From Ptychodera flava (taxonomy: Eukaryota; Hemichordata; Enteropneusta; Ptychoderidae), in assembly GCF_041260155.1 (NCBI RefSeq), contig NC_091936.1:43994930-44058929 (forward strand): a DNA stretch of 64,000 nt. The letters run 5' to 3'. Numbering within the stretch: position 1 is the first letter of the stretch; the number at the start of each line of letters is the position of its first letter. Shown in pieces: positions 35,977 through 46,691 of this stretch. The notes below the pieces were generated by a model, which saw only the letters and a program-made list of their open reading frames with translations, was not told the DNA's origin and made no database searches. The position numbers were made by a program, and so were the translations under genes.

Positions 35977-36753
35977 ATACGGGGGGCGGGGGAATTTCAT
36001 CGGAAACTCTGAAATTTCGAGTACCCCCCTGCCAACCCTGATGAGTTTGAGTAGCCCCCCTCTCCAACACAGAAATTTTGACTGACCTCCACTTAGAAAA
36101 GTTAAATATCAAGACATGTATTTGTAAAATTTACAAAAATACAGCAATAGTAAAGACCTTTCATATCCTGGTGTACCAGATTATCATCGGTTATCTCATG
36201 ACGGTTGAAGAAGATGAAACAAAGAAATTCAAATTCAAAGTCACAATAAAATGTAGACATAAAAGATCATGCCATTAATCAGTATCCTGTCATATAGTAT
36301 ATATTTGGATGGGTATCATGACAAGGTTTTCACTAAGTATCTGACAAGGCAGAATTTGAAAGTACAGCAAGAAGAACACATCTGAGGGGGGAAGTGTCAG
36401 AGGAAGTTTTACTCTCTCTTGTGTGAAAAAATTTTGGAAATTGATGTGTGCAATGGTGCAGTCTGGTGCAATATGAGAGTGTTTTCAGTTTTACTAGGTA
36501 AAACTGTGAGAACACATACCCCAAGGGGGAGAGTGCGAGAGGGGATGCCCCCGTCTCGCATCGAAAATTTTGAGAAATTGATGTGTGAAATGGTGCAATC
36601 TGAGAGGTGTTTCAATTCATTTTGCACCAAAATTTGAGTAACCCCCTTCTTTCTCTCCATATTTTGAGCAACCCCCTTGCAGTTTTCAATTTTTGAGTGA
36701 CCCCCTCACATTCCTCCGACCCCAGGCCGTAAATAATGACGGCTCCCTAACCT
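35977..36753. mobile_element. G/C-run TIR element E, left-truncated copy
   Basis: Aligns in order with the longer copy at 39,843-41,345: GGAATTTCATCGGAAACTC, AATTTCGAGTACCCC, TGACTxACC with CACTTAGAAAAGTTAAAT, GGTTTTCACTAAG, then TTTTGAGAAATTGATGTGTG. The right terminus is GGCCGTAAATAATGACGGCT. The left TIR is missing. C-run phrases are present at both ends. Confidence 0.8.
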
Positions 36754-36970
36754 GAATGTAAAATGCAATATCAAATTATATTCTAACAGTACTGTACAAA
36801 TGACAGCCATCAAAACGTGAAAGTAAATTAATTCTCTAGAAAATCTGCAGGCAAAATAGATTAGAAGAATGTCGCGTCGAAGATAATTTACAAGTCTTCT
36901 ACTAAATACAATGCAAAATTACAAGTGTAGAAAACTAGCCGCCAAAAATGAAGCGCTCGAAAGGATAGCA

Positions 36971-37285
36971 CTATCGCGTCGTTAAGGGAACCTCCAACCT
37001 AAGGCCAAACAAAATAATTGTGTGCTGTTCCGGTAACATGGTTTTCAAAATTAGGGTAGCTAGGTCGATAGGTGGTTTTTTTCCAAAATATTTTAATTTT
37101 AAGTACGCATTTTTCAAGGGTTCAAATCCTGCAGCTGTTACAGTTCCATCATCAGATTGGTTACTGGTTGACGTGTATGTTTGTTTGAATGTCATAGAAA
37201 CTGAACCTTCTGAATCATAATTCTTTGACAGTCCGGTTTCAGACCTGCTTGTCTTCGGTAGTGCAAGCTGCCGGTCGCCCGCCAT
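36971..37285 (-). CDS. Hypothetical open frame, 104 codons
   Basis: ATG in an ATGGCGGGC context opens a Ser/Thr-rich frame (starts MAGDRQLALPKTSRSETGL). The later half (YFGKKPPIDLATLIL) looks like read-through of AT-rich non-coding DNA. No domain, signal peptide or clear donor was recognised. It could be a first exon or chance. Confidence 0.25.
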   Translation of the reverse strand: MAGDRQLALPKTSRSETGLSKNYDSEGSVSMTFKQTYTSTSNQSDDGTVTAAGFEPLKNAYLKLKYFGKKPPIDLATLILKTMLPEQHTIILFGLRLEVPLTTR

Positions 37286-37684
37286 CAGAACTTGAAATGC
37301 ATCAACAGGTTTCTTGGTTCTTGTAATTCCTCAACATTCGCAGTCGCTCAAAACAAAAGGGATTCACTGTCACTGAGTGAGTGTATTTCACGTTGCCGAA
37401 GGGTCGCCAAATGTATCTGCTGGACTTCAAACCACGACCCAGTCGCAATACTGGCTACCTGAACTCGAGTGGTTATTTTTACATTGAGAAAAACCTTGGT
37501 CGTTTTCCTCAAGAATTTGTTCGAAAGTCAGTTTCCGATTTACAACAGACAACTACGACATTTCCTTGCCGTGATAAATTTACCAAGTAAATCAACTGCA
37601 GTGACTTGCGCAACAGCAATGGACAATGGAAAAGAAACCAACACTATAGGCGCTAGTTCGTGTATCGAACACCTATCGAGTGTT
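37286..37684. other. Stretch without recognisable gene
   Basis: Short plus-strand frames only (for example 37,381-37,590). No domain, motif or element was recognised. Confidence 0.4.
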
Positions 37685-38032
37685 AATGTATAATTGTCCT
37701 CGGGACAGATATTCGGAGTCTCAAAATTTTACAATTCTATTCTGATCCAACACTCGCGGGGGCTCAATTTAAAGCTCTTATTGTTGAAAAAACCTTCCAC
37801 CGTCTTAGTTTCGAAAATTTCATTTTTCCCCTCCCCCAATAGAATTAACATTGGGATGGCGGCCATTTTTAATTTCAAATCTCGATAAATCCTGGGTAAT
37901 TTATTTCTTTAGTATCATAATTTGCATGGCGACCCCCAATTTTTATTCTTGATTCTTGAAGAGAATGGATCAAATATTCATTGAGGAAAGTTTGAGCAAA
38001 AGTTTATATCTGTCACTTTCGAGGCGCGTACT
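37685..38032 (+). repeat. Dispersed repeat, copy 2
   Basis: The partner of 15,610-15,912, same word order (GGGATGGCGGCCATTTTTAA, AAAGTTTGAGCAAAAGTTTA, GAGGCGC). Directly after GAGGCGC an open stretch runs to about 38,250 (FKYKLNLTCLEKITSLNQTA) with no recognised domain. Confidence 0.75.
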
Positions 38033-38920
38033 ATCCCACCCGAGACTGAAACGAATTTAGTAACGTCTATTCGAGGAATAGAAAATAATATGCGTGACTT
38101 TAAATATAAATTAAACTTAACCTGCTTGGAGAAAATTACTTCGTTAAATCAGACTGCAGCGCTAGTGGAAACCAAGGAATCATTGCCAGAAATGTCATCG
38201 TCTAAACCACAGTTTGTGTATGGAGGGACTGTGTCTGAACAGACAATATAAGCATTCAACATGCAACATCAACTCAACGTGTGACCAATGGTTACAACAA
38301 TTCGGTGAAACGATAACAAAGTGTACTTGAACCAAACGGTAATAATCTTACCTTTTTGCCCTCGGCAACAGAAAGAGGATTCTTGACACAGAAAGGAGAA
38401 GACGAATGCTCTGATATGCAACCGTTTTCAAGTAATTGCAAAATAGCCACAAGCAAAACTGATGCTTCCTGCATAAAAAGCTATAGGTGCAGGGGATACA
38501 ATGAATGGCAAGCTGTAGTCGAATGAAAAAATAAACATGGAGCAGACAATTTAACAGAGCTTTCTAACATTAGGGAACTTTCATTTTAGACGGGGGATGG
38601 TGGATAGCAGGGAGGTTTAGGTTTACAACTCTGTTCGAGGGATTACACTTTAAAAAGACAGTTTGGGGGAGTGGCATTTTACAAAAGCTGTTTGTTTAAC
38701 CATGGCAACACCAACAAAATTGAACAAACCGTAACTCACAACCATGAATCGATGTAGATTGAAAAGATAGGATATGAGTACTAATTGACAATTTACAATC
38801 TCTGTATTGATATAACAGTCATAGACGTCCATTTGATAATAACTGCAGCGATTGTCTATAGCAATACAACTGTAGCATATGTCAACAGATATCAACTCGC
38901 ATTGCAGGGGTTTTTAACAT
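38033..38920. other. Mostly unannotated stretch with a solo G-run element end
   Basis: Contains the open stretch noted above (to about 38,250) and short frames. At about 38,574 there is TTAGGGAACTTTCATTTTAG followed by ACGGGGG, resembling the left end of the G/C-run elements, but I found no matching right end. Confidence 0.4.
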
Positions 38921-39038
38921 GACACTAAAGTTGGCCCCTCAGAATCAAATGATTAATTTTACGCGGATTATACACGTTTCTATTGTGACAATTTGCCTAG
39001 AATTAATCATTGGCTTCTGAGGGGTCATTTTTAGTGTC
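38921..39038. mobile_element. 118-bp palindromic element (MITE-like)
   Basis: 38-bp imperfect inverted arms beginning GACACTAAA and containing CCCCTCAGAA and ATGATTAATT, around a 42-base centre. No clear target-site duplication. Confidence 0.75.
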
Positions 39039-39097
39039 AAGTTTACTACTCCCTGTTGAGGGAGCTGACATCCACGAACTTGACATTCGAAGTAAGG

Positions 39098-39165
39098 GAG
39101 CCTTCAGTAATTACAGGGGGTTGGGTTAGGGGAATACCTTTGTCTCAAGTATTTTTGAAAATTTC
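39098..39165. mobile_element. Solo left end of a G/C-run element
   Basis: AAGGGAGCCTTCAGTAATTA then CAGGGGGTTGGG resembles the outer end of element E (AAGGGAGCCGCGATTATTTA). No right end was found. Confidence 0.45.
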
Positions 39166-39842
39166 TCGTAATTTCGCCGTTCATTTTGAAAAGGACCAAA
39201 AATAAAAACGCTTCATCAACGTGAAGCAATGTTCAAAAAATTGATTCTTAGCCTAATGTCTATTTTCTATATGACAAACATTTTTTATTCAGAGTCAGTG
39301 ATGCATGCATACGTGTTTATATATTTACAGACCTACCAGTTAATATATTGCCCACCACACACTGGAAAAATAACATGCGTCAGCTTGTTTCTATGTAAAC
39401 ATAATCACTGAATTCTTTTTGGTTGATCAACGATGTCGTTATTTTAAAGTAGCGGCAAATCAGCAATGTGAATTCCCCTCGAGGTAATTCTATGATTTTT
39501 CTGCGCCACTCCTGTGAAGTGGTGTAATATTTAACCTGCAAAATTCGAATGAATCCTTTTCGAAGAGCAAAATATAGCTACATAAGGCATACAAAAATAT
39601 CGTGCGTCTTAACTTGCCCTCATGAAACGGAATAGGTCGGTCAGGAACCATTTTTTTATATTTTCTGTGACCCATCAAATAATATCAATATTTGTAAAAT
39701 CTTGTGTGATTTTGAAACTGCGAAAAGAATAGGGTTCAGTGGAGCTCTAGACTTTATCCCCATGATCAAATTTGTTTTGGTGTATAAGAGGATTATTGAG
39801 TGTCATAGCCTTTTGTTTTCCATTGAAATTGTAATCTAGTAA
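39166..39842. other. Stretch without recognisable gene
   Basis: Short frames only; no element or domain recognised. GGTCGGTCAGGAACC at about 39,635 weakly resembles the dispersed repeat at 24,001. Confidence 0.4.
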
Positions 39843-41345
39843 GGGAGCCGCGATTATTTACGGCCGGGGAGGGGTCGGAGGAATTTCATCGGAAACTCCA
39901 AAATTTCGAGTACCCCTGCCAACCATAATGAATTTAAGTAACCCCTCCTCTCTAATTCAGAAAGTTTGACTTACCCCTCCCACTTAGAAAAGTTAAATAC
40001 CAATACATGTATTTGTTAACATGTATTTGTAAACAACCATGTTGTTTCAAAGGCTTTTAAAATGCTTGGATTTATCAAGCGTTCTTGTAAATATTTTAAT
40101 AGTATCAAGGTTTTAAAAACATTGTATGTCTCCTACGTCAGAATCCACGTTGAAATACTGCTCACCCATCTGGTCCCCTCATCAATTATTTTAATAAAGA
40201 AATTAGAAAGAGTCCAAATAAAATTTATCAAGTATCTTTGTTTCCGTTCATCGATGGCTTACTCAAGGGCTCTGTATAGTAACCTATGTTATGAATTTCG
40301 CCTTCCCACATTGGAGAACAGGCGAAAATTTTTAGACACTCTTTTTCTTTATAAAATCCTTCACTCAGTTTATAGTGTTCCAGATGTTCTTGCACAGATT
40401 CATTTTAACGTTCCTGCTTTTACCTTGCGTCGTGCTGTTCTTTTTAGACCAGTGTCAGCACGTACGAATATCTTGAAACACTCATTTTTATCACGATCTC
40501 AGACATATTTTAATTCTATCTGTAACAAGCAAAATTTGGATATTTTTAATAACTTCAGTAATTTTCGTCATGGATTATGTAAGATCCTTTTTTCTGAATA
40601 ATTACTTTTTCTGGATGTATTTCTGTGTATCCTTCGCTGTGTTGTTGTTTTTTTCGTTTTTTATGTGAATTCTCCTGTCTGTTTGTTTACGTTGTAACTG
40701 TTATATATTTTTCGTTTTTGTATTATATTTTAATTTTCAAACGAACCTGTTATTGGGGCAACCTGTTGGTTCGAGATTAAATAAAAAAAATAAAAAATAA
40801 ATAAATAAAATATAAAAAAAATACCGCACAAAGTGACAACAAAATACAGATAAGCTTATGAAAGCTCACACGTTATAACCAGTATCCAACAATATAGTAT
40901 TGTTTAATTTGGATGTGTATCATGACCGGGTTTTCACTAAGATATCTGGGCAAAATTTGAAAGTACAGGGGGAGAACACGCGAGATACTGAGGGGGAAAG
41001 CGTCAGAGGGGGCTGTCTCCTTTCTTGCATGGAAAATTTTGAGAAATTGATGTGTGCATGTGATGCATCTGAGAGATGTTTTCAATTTGTCTTTTACTAG
41101 TAAAACTGTTAGAACACCTTAAAGCGGAGAGCACGAGAGGGCTCCCCTCCCGCATCGAAAATTTTGAGAAATTGATGTGTTCAATTCTGAGAGGTGTTGC
41201 AATTTATTTCGCACAAAAAATCGAGTAACCCCCTTCTTCCTCTCTACATTTTGAGTAACCCCCTTGAAGTTTTCAATATTTCGAGTGAACCCCCCCCCCC
41301 CCCATCACATTCCTCCGACCCCCGGCCGTAAATAATGACGGCTAC
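39843..41345. mobile_element. G/C-run TIR element E, full copy with nested LINE
   Basis: The left end is AGGGAGCCGCGATTATTTAC. The right end is GTAAATAATGACGGCTACCC with one more T. Outside them lie copies of TAGTA, a possible 5-bp duplication, though TAA versus TTA readings are also possible. Subterminal phrases such as AAATTTCGAGTACCCC and TTTTGAGTAACCCCC recur. A truncated LINE is inserted at about 40,035-40,830. Removing it restores colinearity with the copy at 35,977-36,753. Confidence 0.8.
40062..40601 (+). pseudogene. Truncated non-LTR retrotransposon (RT C-terminal domain)
   Basis: 179 codons are open, with LGFIKRSCKYF, LKTLYVSYVRIHVEILLT, SIILIKKLERVQIKFIKYLC and the conserved tail region LPTLENRRKFLDTLFLYKIL. 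This is the segment after the reverse transcriptase core in Jockey/CR1-type LINEs. The catalytic core is missing (5' truncation). It is followed by about 190 bases of 3' UTR and an A-rich tail with AATAAATAAATAAA. The open frame is intact, so the insertion is probably young. Confidence 0.85.
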
Positions 41346-41820
41346 CCTTAGTAGATGTCGAGACAACCTGACGCCGGCACAGGACTTTAAACCTACCTAT
41401 ATTCTCTATGTGGCCTGAGATAAAGAGTCGTCATTAGTGTAATTTAGGTGCACGTCAAAGACAAAATCTAATAAATTTCAGTCCTTTAAATGATTAAAAA
41501 AGGTGATATACTGTGTAATGTTATCGGAGAGTATGGTTTGTTGAGGTTTTATTACTGACCGGCATGACACACCACTTCGCGATGCACGGCAGCTAGGCAA
41601 TGATAGATCGAAACACAGCTTTTAGGAATGCATAAAAAATTTTTTGTTTCTCAATTACTGGAAACACTCTGTGTGCGAATTCAAAGAAATTAAACTTAGA
41701 CAAAACGTATGTCATTTACAAGATGGATTTACCAGCAACTCTCAGTAAGTGAAATATCAAATAATTCAGTCTAAGTATCGAACCTCCAAGTGAGGTCATT
41801 CTCCCATGCAATCGTGATAA
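41346..41820. other. Stretch without recognisable gene
   Basis: Nothing recognised. Confidence 0.5.
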
Positions 41821-42116
41821 CACAGTCCCTCCACCAAGGAGGGTGGAGGGACTGTGGTGATAACAATAACCTGTAGAGAATAGGCACGTCTGATCACGTG
41901 ACTACGCGCGGGGCTTATCGCCCTGACCAATCATCTCGGTAGCAGACCATTAGCTCATTAGCTTATGAGCTGCTGACGAGTTACTTGGTTAAGGCGACAA
42001 TCTTCCGCTTTGGTTATCGGTAGAAAATTAATTAAATAAGTAACAGATGTGGACTGTTTTCTTTGAAATACTATACCACCGTCCCTCCACCCACGGGTGG
42101 AGGACGGTGACTATAC
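41821..42116. mobile_element. Element bounded by two related hairpins
   Basis: The left hairpin has arms CACAGTCCCTCCACC and its inverse (41,821-41,856). The right hairpin at about 42,078-42,110 is built from CACCGTCCCTCCACCC and a near inverse. The two hairpins are related to each other as inverted repeats (GGGTGGAGGGAC, then TGTGGTGATA or GGTGGTATA). No coding capacity. Confidence 0.6.
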
Positions 42117-43195
42117 AGAGATAGCGAGGGTAAAGTAATAGACACACACAGGCAAGGCTTGTATAAAAAGGTTTAATACAGTTTTTTCGTTCTCATTCAT
42201 GTAACTGTTTGTCTTCTTGTCACAGGTTTCCAAATAAAAGGTGATTTTTCATGAGTGAAATGATAGTTAACAAAAGACATTTTTTCATCATTAGCTGTGC
42301 TATTATGATTTCTACAGTAAAAGTAAAGGTCCTCTCAGATACTGTGCACATCAGATTTGGCTACAACTTATAAAACTTAGCTCTCTATGCCTTCTCAGGA
42401 GGTGTAATTGGAACCAAACAAAAAGAACTTTTTTTCTTCCTGTCCATTCTTTTAGGTAAAGGCGTGATTGTACTTTGTTAATACTACTGGTGGTGATAGT
42501 TTTTTCATATAGTTTTTGACCCTGTCATTAAAAAGGTAACAGGGAAAATCAAATTTTTATACAATACCTCGGAAGCTAGTTTTAAGGACAAATATTAACG
42601 GATGGTTTTAGAGAACTGAAATAATGCGTTGTCACAGGGAATTATTTTTTTCTTACTAGAATTATCCTTAAAACACAGAGTTAAACTTAGTTCTCCTGTG
42701 AGGGCGAGTAATATAATTTATGACAATACAACCTTCTTTGTTATATTTTGTTCTGTAATATCAACCAAATGTCAGTGTCATGTACTCTCTGATCCATTTC
42801 ACTTCCATTTTCCTCTGTAGAGGTCCACCATGATGGTGAAAGGGTTAAAGATACATTGCAATGCCCAGTGTTAAGCTTGTTGAAATAGCCTGCTAGTGTA
42901 TGAGGCAAAAACGGAATTTTCAGTCTAGACCAATTCATGTGTTGGCAATTTATTTACCTTGAATGATACTAATCATTGCACCTATTATGTCTATTTTATG
43001 TACGTGTGCATGATGTTGACAAACTATAATCCTGGCATTTCTGTCGTTAATATCATGGAAAATTGTCAAACGTTGCAGCTAAACTTCCCTTGAATATGTT
43101 AAGCTTTACTCACAAATGAGGAAAAAACAGGCTTTCGGTGAGCTAAACATCGATTCATAAACACGTGATGGCTGGCAACAGTCTGAGGGAACGAG
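42117..43195. other. Stretch without recognisable gene
   Basis: Holds one copy (about 42,797-42,850) of a diffuse dispersed repeat marked by CCTCTGTAGAGGTCCACC and ATGGTGAAAGGGTTAAA. Related copies are at about 60,150-60,230, 61,640-61,760 and 62,610-62,690. Nothing else was recognised. Confidence 0.4.
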
Positions 43196-43198
43196 CAC

Positions 43199-44456
43199 AA
43201 TTAACGGCAGGGGGGGGGCTGGAAGAGAACATATGTGGTGCATATATTTTTTACAGGCCCCCCTAACACCAGCAAAAACCTCCCCAAAAAAGAAAGATTA
43301 CATAGGTACAAAGTTGTACACATATATATAATCCTTATAACTTTTAATATATGCTTTAGTGAAAACAACATTCTTGCATTCTTGAAATAAATAATAAACA
43401 ATTAAATATATAAATAATAAACAAACAAAATAACACATGTTCAAGCTTTACTACCTGTAACACCTACAGCTACTTTTCACTATTGTATTGTGCTATTTTA
43501 ATCTCAAAGAATGATGAAATTACCAAATACCTTATAAACAATCTACAAGTTCATTCAGTGCTGTTATAGTTGTTATAGTTGAAGCATTGATTTAGACATG
43601 AATTATTTTAATGATGACAGTGTTCACTGCACATCTCCAAGTTAGTCTAACAAGCTCAATATTGTGCATTTCATCATACTCTGAGTAAAATAAGAACTTC
43701 AAGTGAAACACACAGAACACAAAATACTAAAAAATAGCCAAATTATGTACAGCTACTGACCCTCAATACCTTTCCAAATGATGCATACTCCAAGGCAGGC
43801 AAAATAGAACACACTTTGAAAAAATAGAGCAACAATTGTCATTACAGCAAATATAAACATGAATGGTCTGGAAGAGGTACACAGCATAAAAGCAGATACC
43901 AAGTACAAAGATGTTGGGGAAAATGTATAACATGACCATTGTGATTTCAATACACTTTCACAACACAGTGTCTGCCTTTCTATGACTACCCAAGATATTC
44001 AATGTTACTCCACTGTAATGACAGTCTGCCATTGGAATAGTCCTTCATGGGCTTTCTCCTTTTTTTTCAGTATTTTTTTCCTGTGTGTCCAATACGTATT
44101 CTAGTTCTTCCTATAGCATGATGAAATAACCAGTTTCAACCTAGCCTCTGTATCATTACCAACCATTATTATTGTTGACAAATGAAGTCAATTTTCAATA
44201 ATAATATTGCTCATTTTACACATAACAACTGCATTGTGAGGTTTAAGACTTGGTATTTCATCATGCTACAAGAAGTTTAACAAGGAACTCCAGCTTCAAC
44301 AAGGAACAAAAATGCTGAAAAATATTCTCTGTCTGTCATGGTGTAAAAAAATTGGTGGCCCACCCCTTACCTTCCCTGGAATTTTCATGGCCCACCCCAA
44401 GAACACTCATTTTTTTCCGTGGTCCCCCATTTTCTCTTCCGCCCCCCTGCGTTAAT
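43199..44456. mobile_element. G/C-run TIR element F
   Basis: CGGCAGGGGGGGGGCTGGAA at the left and CCCCCCTGCG at the right are inverted, each bordered by TTAA. Inside are C-run phrases (GGCCCCCCTAACACC; GGCCCACCCC after TTTTCATGG). The interior is AT-rich with no transposase recognised. Boundaries are less certain than for A, C and D. Confidence 0.6.
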
Positions 44457-44502
44457 TTTGCTAGGTCCCTAATTACCCACCAAGTCCTTGCTGCTGCTGC
44501 TG

Positions 44503-44504
<2 letters not shown>

Positions 44505-44550
<46 letters not shown>

Positions 44551-44560
44551 CCTGATATTA
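44505..44560. repeat. (CT)n microsatellite
   Basis: CTG triplets, then about 50 bases of CT with one interruption. Confidence 0.95.
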
Positions 44561-44732
44561 ATGACTCATATTAATTTATGTACAACAGTTCTGGACATTT
44601 TGTTTTACATAAAAAGTGCGATATAGGCTACATTCACAGCTCATTGAAAATACTATATTCACACTTTAAAATTGGTACTTTGAAATTCCTATACTATAAC
44701 TGATTTGTCACAGTTTCACCGTAACAGAATGA

Positions 44733-44877
44733 CTGAATGTTTAAAGGCCTGTGTTGGCGCCAGATTGTCTTGTCAGAAAATTTGCTTAATAGATTACACT
44801 TTCAATGGAAAACAAAAAACCTTCCACACCTCCATAATCTACAGACTAGAACAAACTCGATCCCTGGGATCGAGTCC
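44733..44877. repeat. Short dispersed repeat, copy 1
   Basis: Matches 52,948-53,079: TTTAAAGGCCTxTGTTGGC, CCAGATTGTCT, TCAGAAAATTT, AGATTACA, ACCTCCATAATC, CAGACTAGAACAAA, GATCCCxGGGATCG. The second copy is inserted in a LINE reverse transcriptase, so the element is mobile. Confidence 0.8.
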
Positions 44878-44998
44878 CCTACCTTTAAGTCAACACCACA
44901 GTTGTTCCACACGTAGAAAAAGACAATCCGCTGATACGGATAGTCGATTATCTAGTTGGCAATATTGGCGTGTACACAAGTTGGAGAGGAGATAAGGA

Positions 44999-45180
44999 CT
45001 TGTAGGTAATAACGAAAAGAAGTCAGGTTTGAAGTCGAAACCTTCATTTGAAATCTTAGTCAAAATTAATGAAATAAAATTACTTGTAGGTAGTCAAGAA
45101 AGCGGTCAGACGGTTTGAAGTCGGAACCTTTATTTGAAATATCACTGTCAAAGTTAATAAAATAAAATAAAATAAAATAA
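44999..45180. repeat. Tandem duplication of about 84 bp, then (AAAAT)n
   Basis: Two diverged units share ACTTGTAGGTA, GGTTTGAAGTCG, AACCTT(C/T)ATTTGAAAT and AATAAAAT, followed by AAAAT repeats to about 45,180. Confidence 0.75.
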
Positions 45181-45382
45181 ACCGTTGCGCAAAGAACCCC
45201 ACCCCAGGGGACTGACACCTGTCCCCTATATCCCTATAATACCAGCATATTGACCGGAGTAAAATTACGCCCTCTTTTGTTGACCCTAAAATACACCGAT
45301 TTCGATAGAGGCAGTTCCGAGATAAGGAGACAGGCCGTTTTCATTGGTCGCAAAGATAACGACCAGGTCTAAAGCGTTGCAG

Positions 45383-45394
45383 GGCGCATGCGCA
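45383..45394 (+). promoter_or_regulatory. NRF-1-like motif upstream of a candidate first exon
   Basis: GGCGCATGCGCA matches the core GCGCATGCGC bound by NRF-1, which is typical of promoters of nuclear genes for mitochondrial proteins. It lies 11 bases before the ATG at 45,405, so it would be in the 5' UTR or core promoter. Confidence 0.5.
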
Positions 45395-45404
45395 GATTAT
45401 TGCC

Positions 45405-45598
45405 ATGCTGCCTTACGTTTTGAGAGGACTTATATGTAGTAGGCGACGCTCCCTGCGTTTGATTGATTCTTCAGGAATCCTGTCGAATCACGTTATGTTA
45501 CAATTTTTCAGTGTACGAAATGTTACCCAAGCAGCTGCACGTCATGAAATATCGAAACACTGTGTACGATCTTTTAAAACCTGGACCGCCAGTGTAAT
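45405..45598 (+). CDS. Candidate first exon of a mitochondrially targeted protein
   Basis: ATG opens 64 codons plus two bases ending at a GTAAGC donor (45,599). Without splicing, a TAA follows at once. The peptide begins MLPYVLRGLICSRRRSLRLI and continues FFSVRNVTQAAARHEISKH: rich in Arg, Ser and Leu with almost no acidic residues at the start, like a mitochondrial presequence. An NRF-1-like site lies just upstream. Function is not recognised. No second exon was identified in the repeat-filled DNA to the right. Confidence 0.45.
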
Positions 45599-45646
45599 GT
45601 AAGCTAGCAAACCCATACAGGTAAGTGGAGTTGCCGTGTACGCTTA

Positions 45647-46605
45647 GGGACCGTTCAGTTTTTACGGCCTGGGGGGGGGGGCCGGCAAAATCTTGTCGCC
45701 GGTGTTCAAAAAATGATGACCCCCCCTGAATTTTTCGCGAAAAAATGATGACCCCCCCTTTGTCAGACGAAAAAAATTTGATGACCCCCCCCCCCCCCCC
45801 CCCCTCCGCTGAAAAATAACCAAAACCCATATGTCAAATTTACCGGCACGGTTTGGATTTGAACTCCGGTACGCGGCGCACTTTATTCGTGTAGCAGAGA
45901 TGAAAGTACACAAACTTCTCAGCCACATCCATGCAAAACATCTGTTAATTAGGACGACTGTAAGGCAATTTTGAACTTCATTTCCATGGACAACTTATGT
46001 CCATGGACATTGTACAAAGTAAACTTTATTTGAGTGGTTCGCCAAAGGCAGCCCTCCGGTTAAGAGGGTCATGGGCCATTACGTAAAGTCAACTTTATTC
46101 TAGTTGGCAACCAAAGGTGGCCCGCTGGTAAAAAGAGGGTCGATCATGGCCATTGCACGAAGTAAACTTTACTGACCATGGCCGCTGAAGGCGTCCGGCC
46201 GTTAAGATGGTCATGCGGTATTACAATAAAGTCAATTTATTGTAGTGGGCCGCCCCAGGCGGCCCGCCGGTAAAGAGGGTCGATCATGGCCATTGCATGA
46301 AGTAAACCTAATTGGAGTGGGCCGCCAAAGGCGTCTGCCCGTTAAGAGGGTCATGGGTAATACATAAAGTATATATTTATTGTAGTGGGCCGCCGAAGGC
46401 GGCCTGCCGGTAAAGAGGGTCGATCATGGCCATGGCATAAAGTGAACTTTATTGTAGGTATTATGTTTTTCAAAATGTGGTGACCCCTCCTTTCCTACCA
46501 GTGAAAAAGTGATGACCCCCCCTTCGTGGATTCCAAAATTATGATGACCCCCCCACCCCCCTGGATTTGCCGCCCCCCGGCCCTAAACGTGAACGGAACG
46601 GTACC
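45647..46605. mobile_element. G/C-run TIR element D (959 bp)
   Basis: Starts GGGACCGTTCAGTTTTTACG then GCC and a G-run. It ends GGCCCTAAACGTGAACGGAA then CGGTACC. TTA flanks both sides (45,644-45,646 and 46,606-46,608). Phrases AAAAATGATGACCCCCC and TTATGATGACCCCCC recur at both ends. The interior is a tandem array (46,006-46,460). No protein is encoded. Confidence 0.85.
46006..46460. repeat. Dimeric tandem array inside element D
   Basis: About seven to eight monomers of about 58-60 bp, in two alternating types. One ends GGGTCGATCATGGCCATTGC and the other GAGGGTCATGGG. Each monomer contains AAAGT(A/C)AACTTTA or TTTATTGTAG and GGCCGCCAAAGGCG-like palindromic sequence. Confidence 0.85.
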
Positions 46606-46691
46606 TTAGAGACACGCTTACGGTCGAGCGGTCCCCACATTTGTGGGGGACGTGATAGAGAAACTACTACACGGCAACTCCACGTACCTGA

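Larger units (their letters stand above)
45619..46691. mobile_element. Small inverted-repeat element split by element D
   Basis: CAGGTAAGTGGAGTTGCCGT at the left and its inverse (21 of 22 bases, 46,670-46,691) at the right. Without element D and one TTA, what remains is about 114 bases with a central GTCCCCACA/TGTGGGGGAC hairpin. Confidence 0.7.

Noticed and set aside
45498..45928. Gly/Pro-rich minus frames
   Set aside because: Translations of the C-runs of element D.
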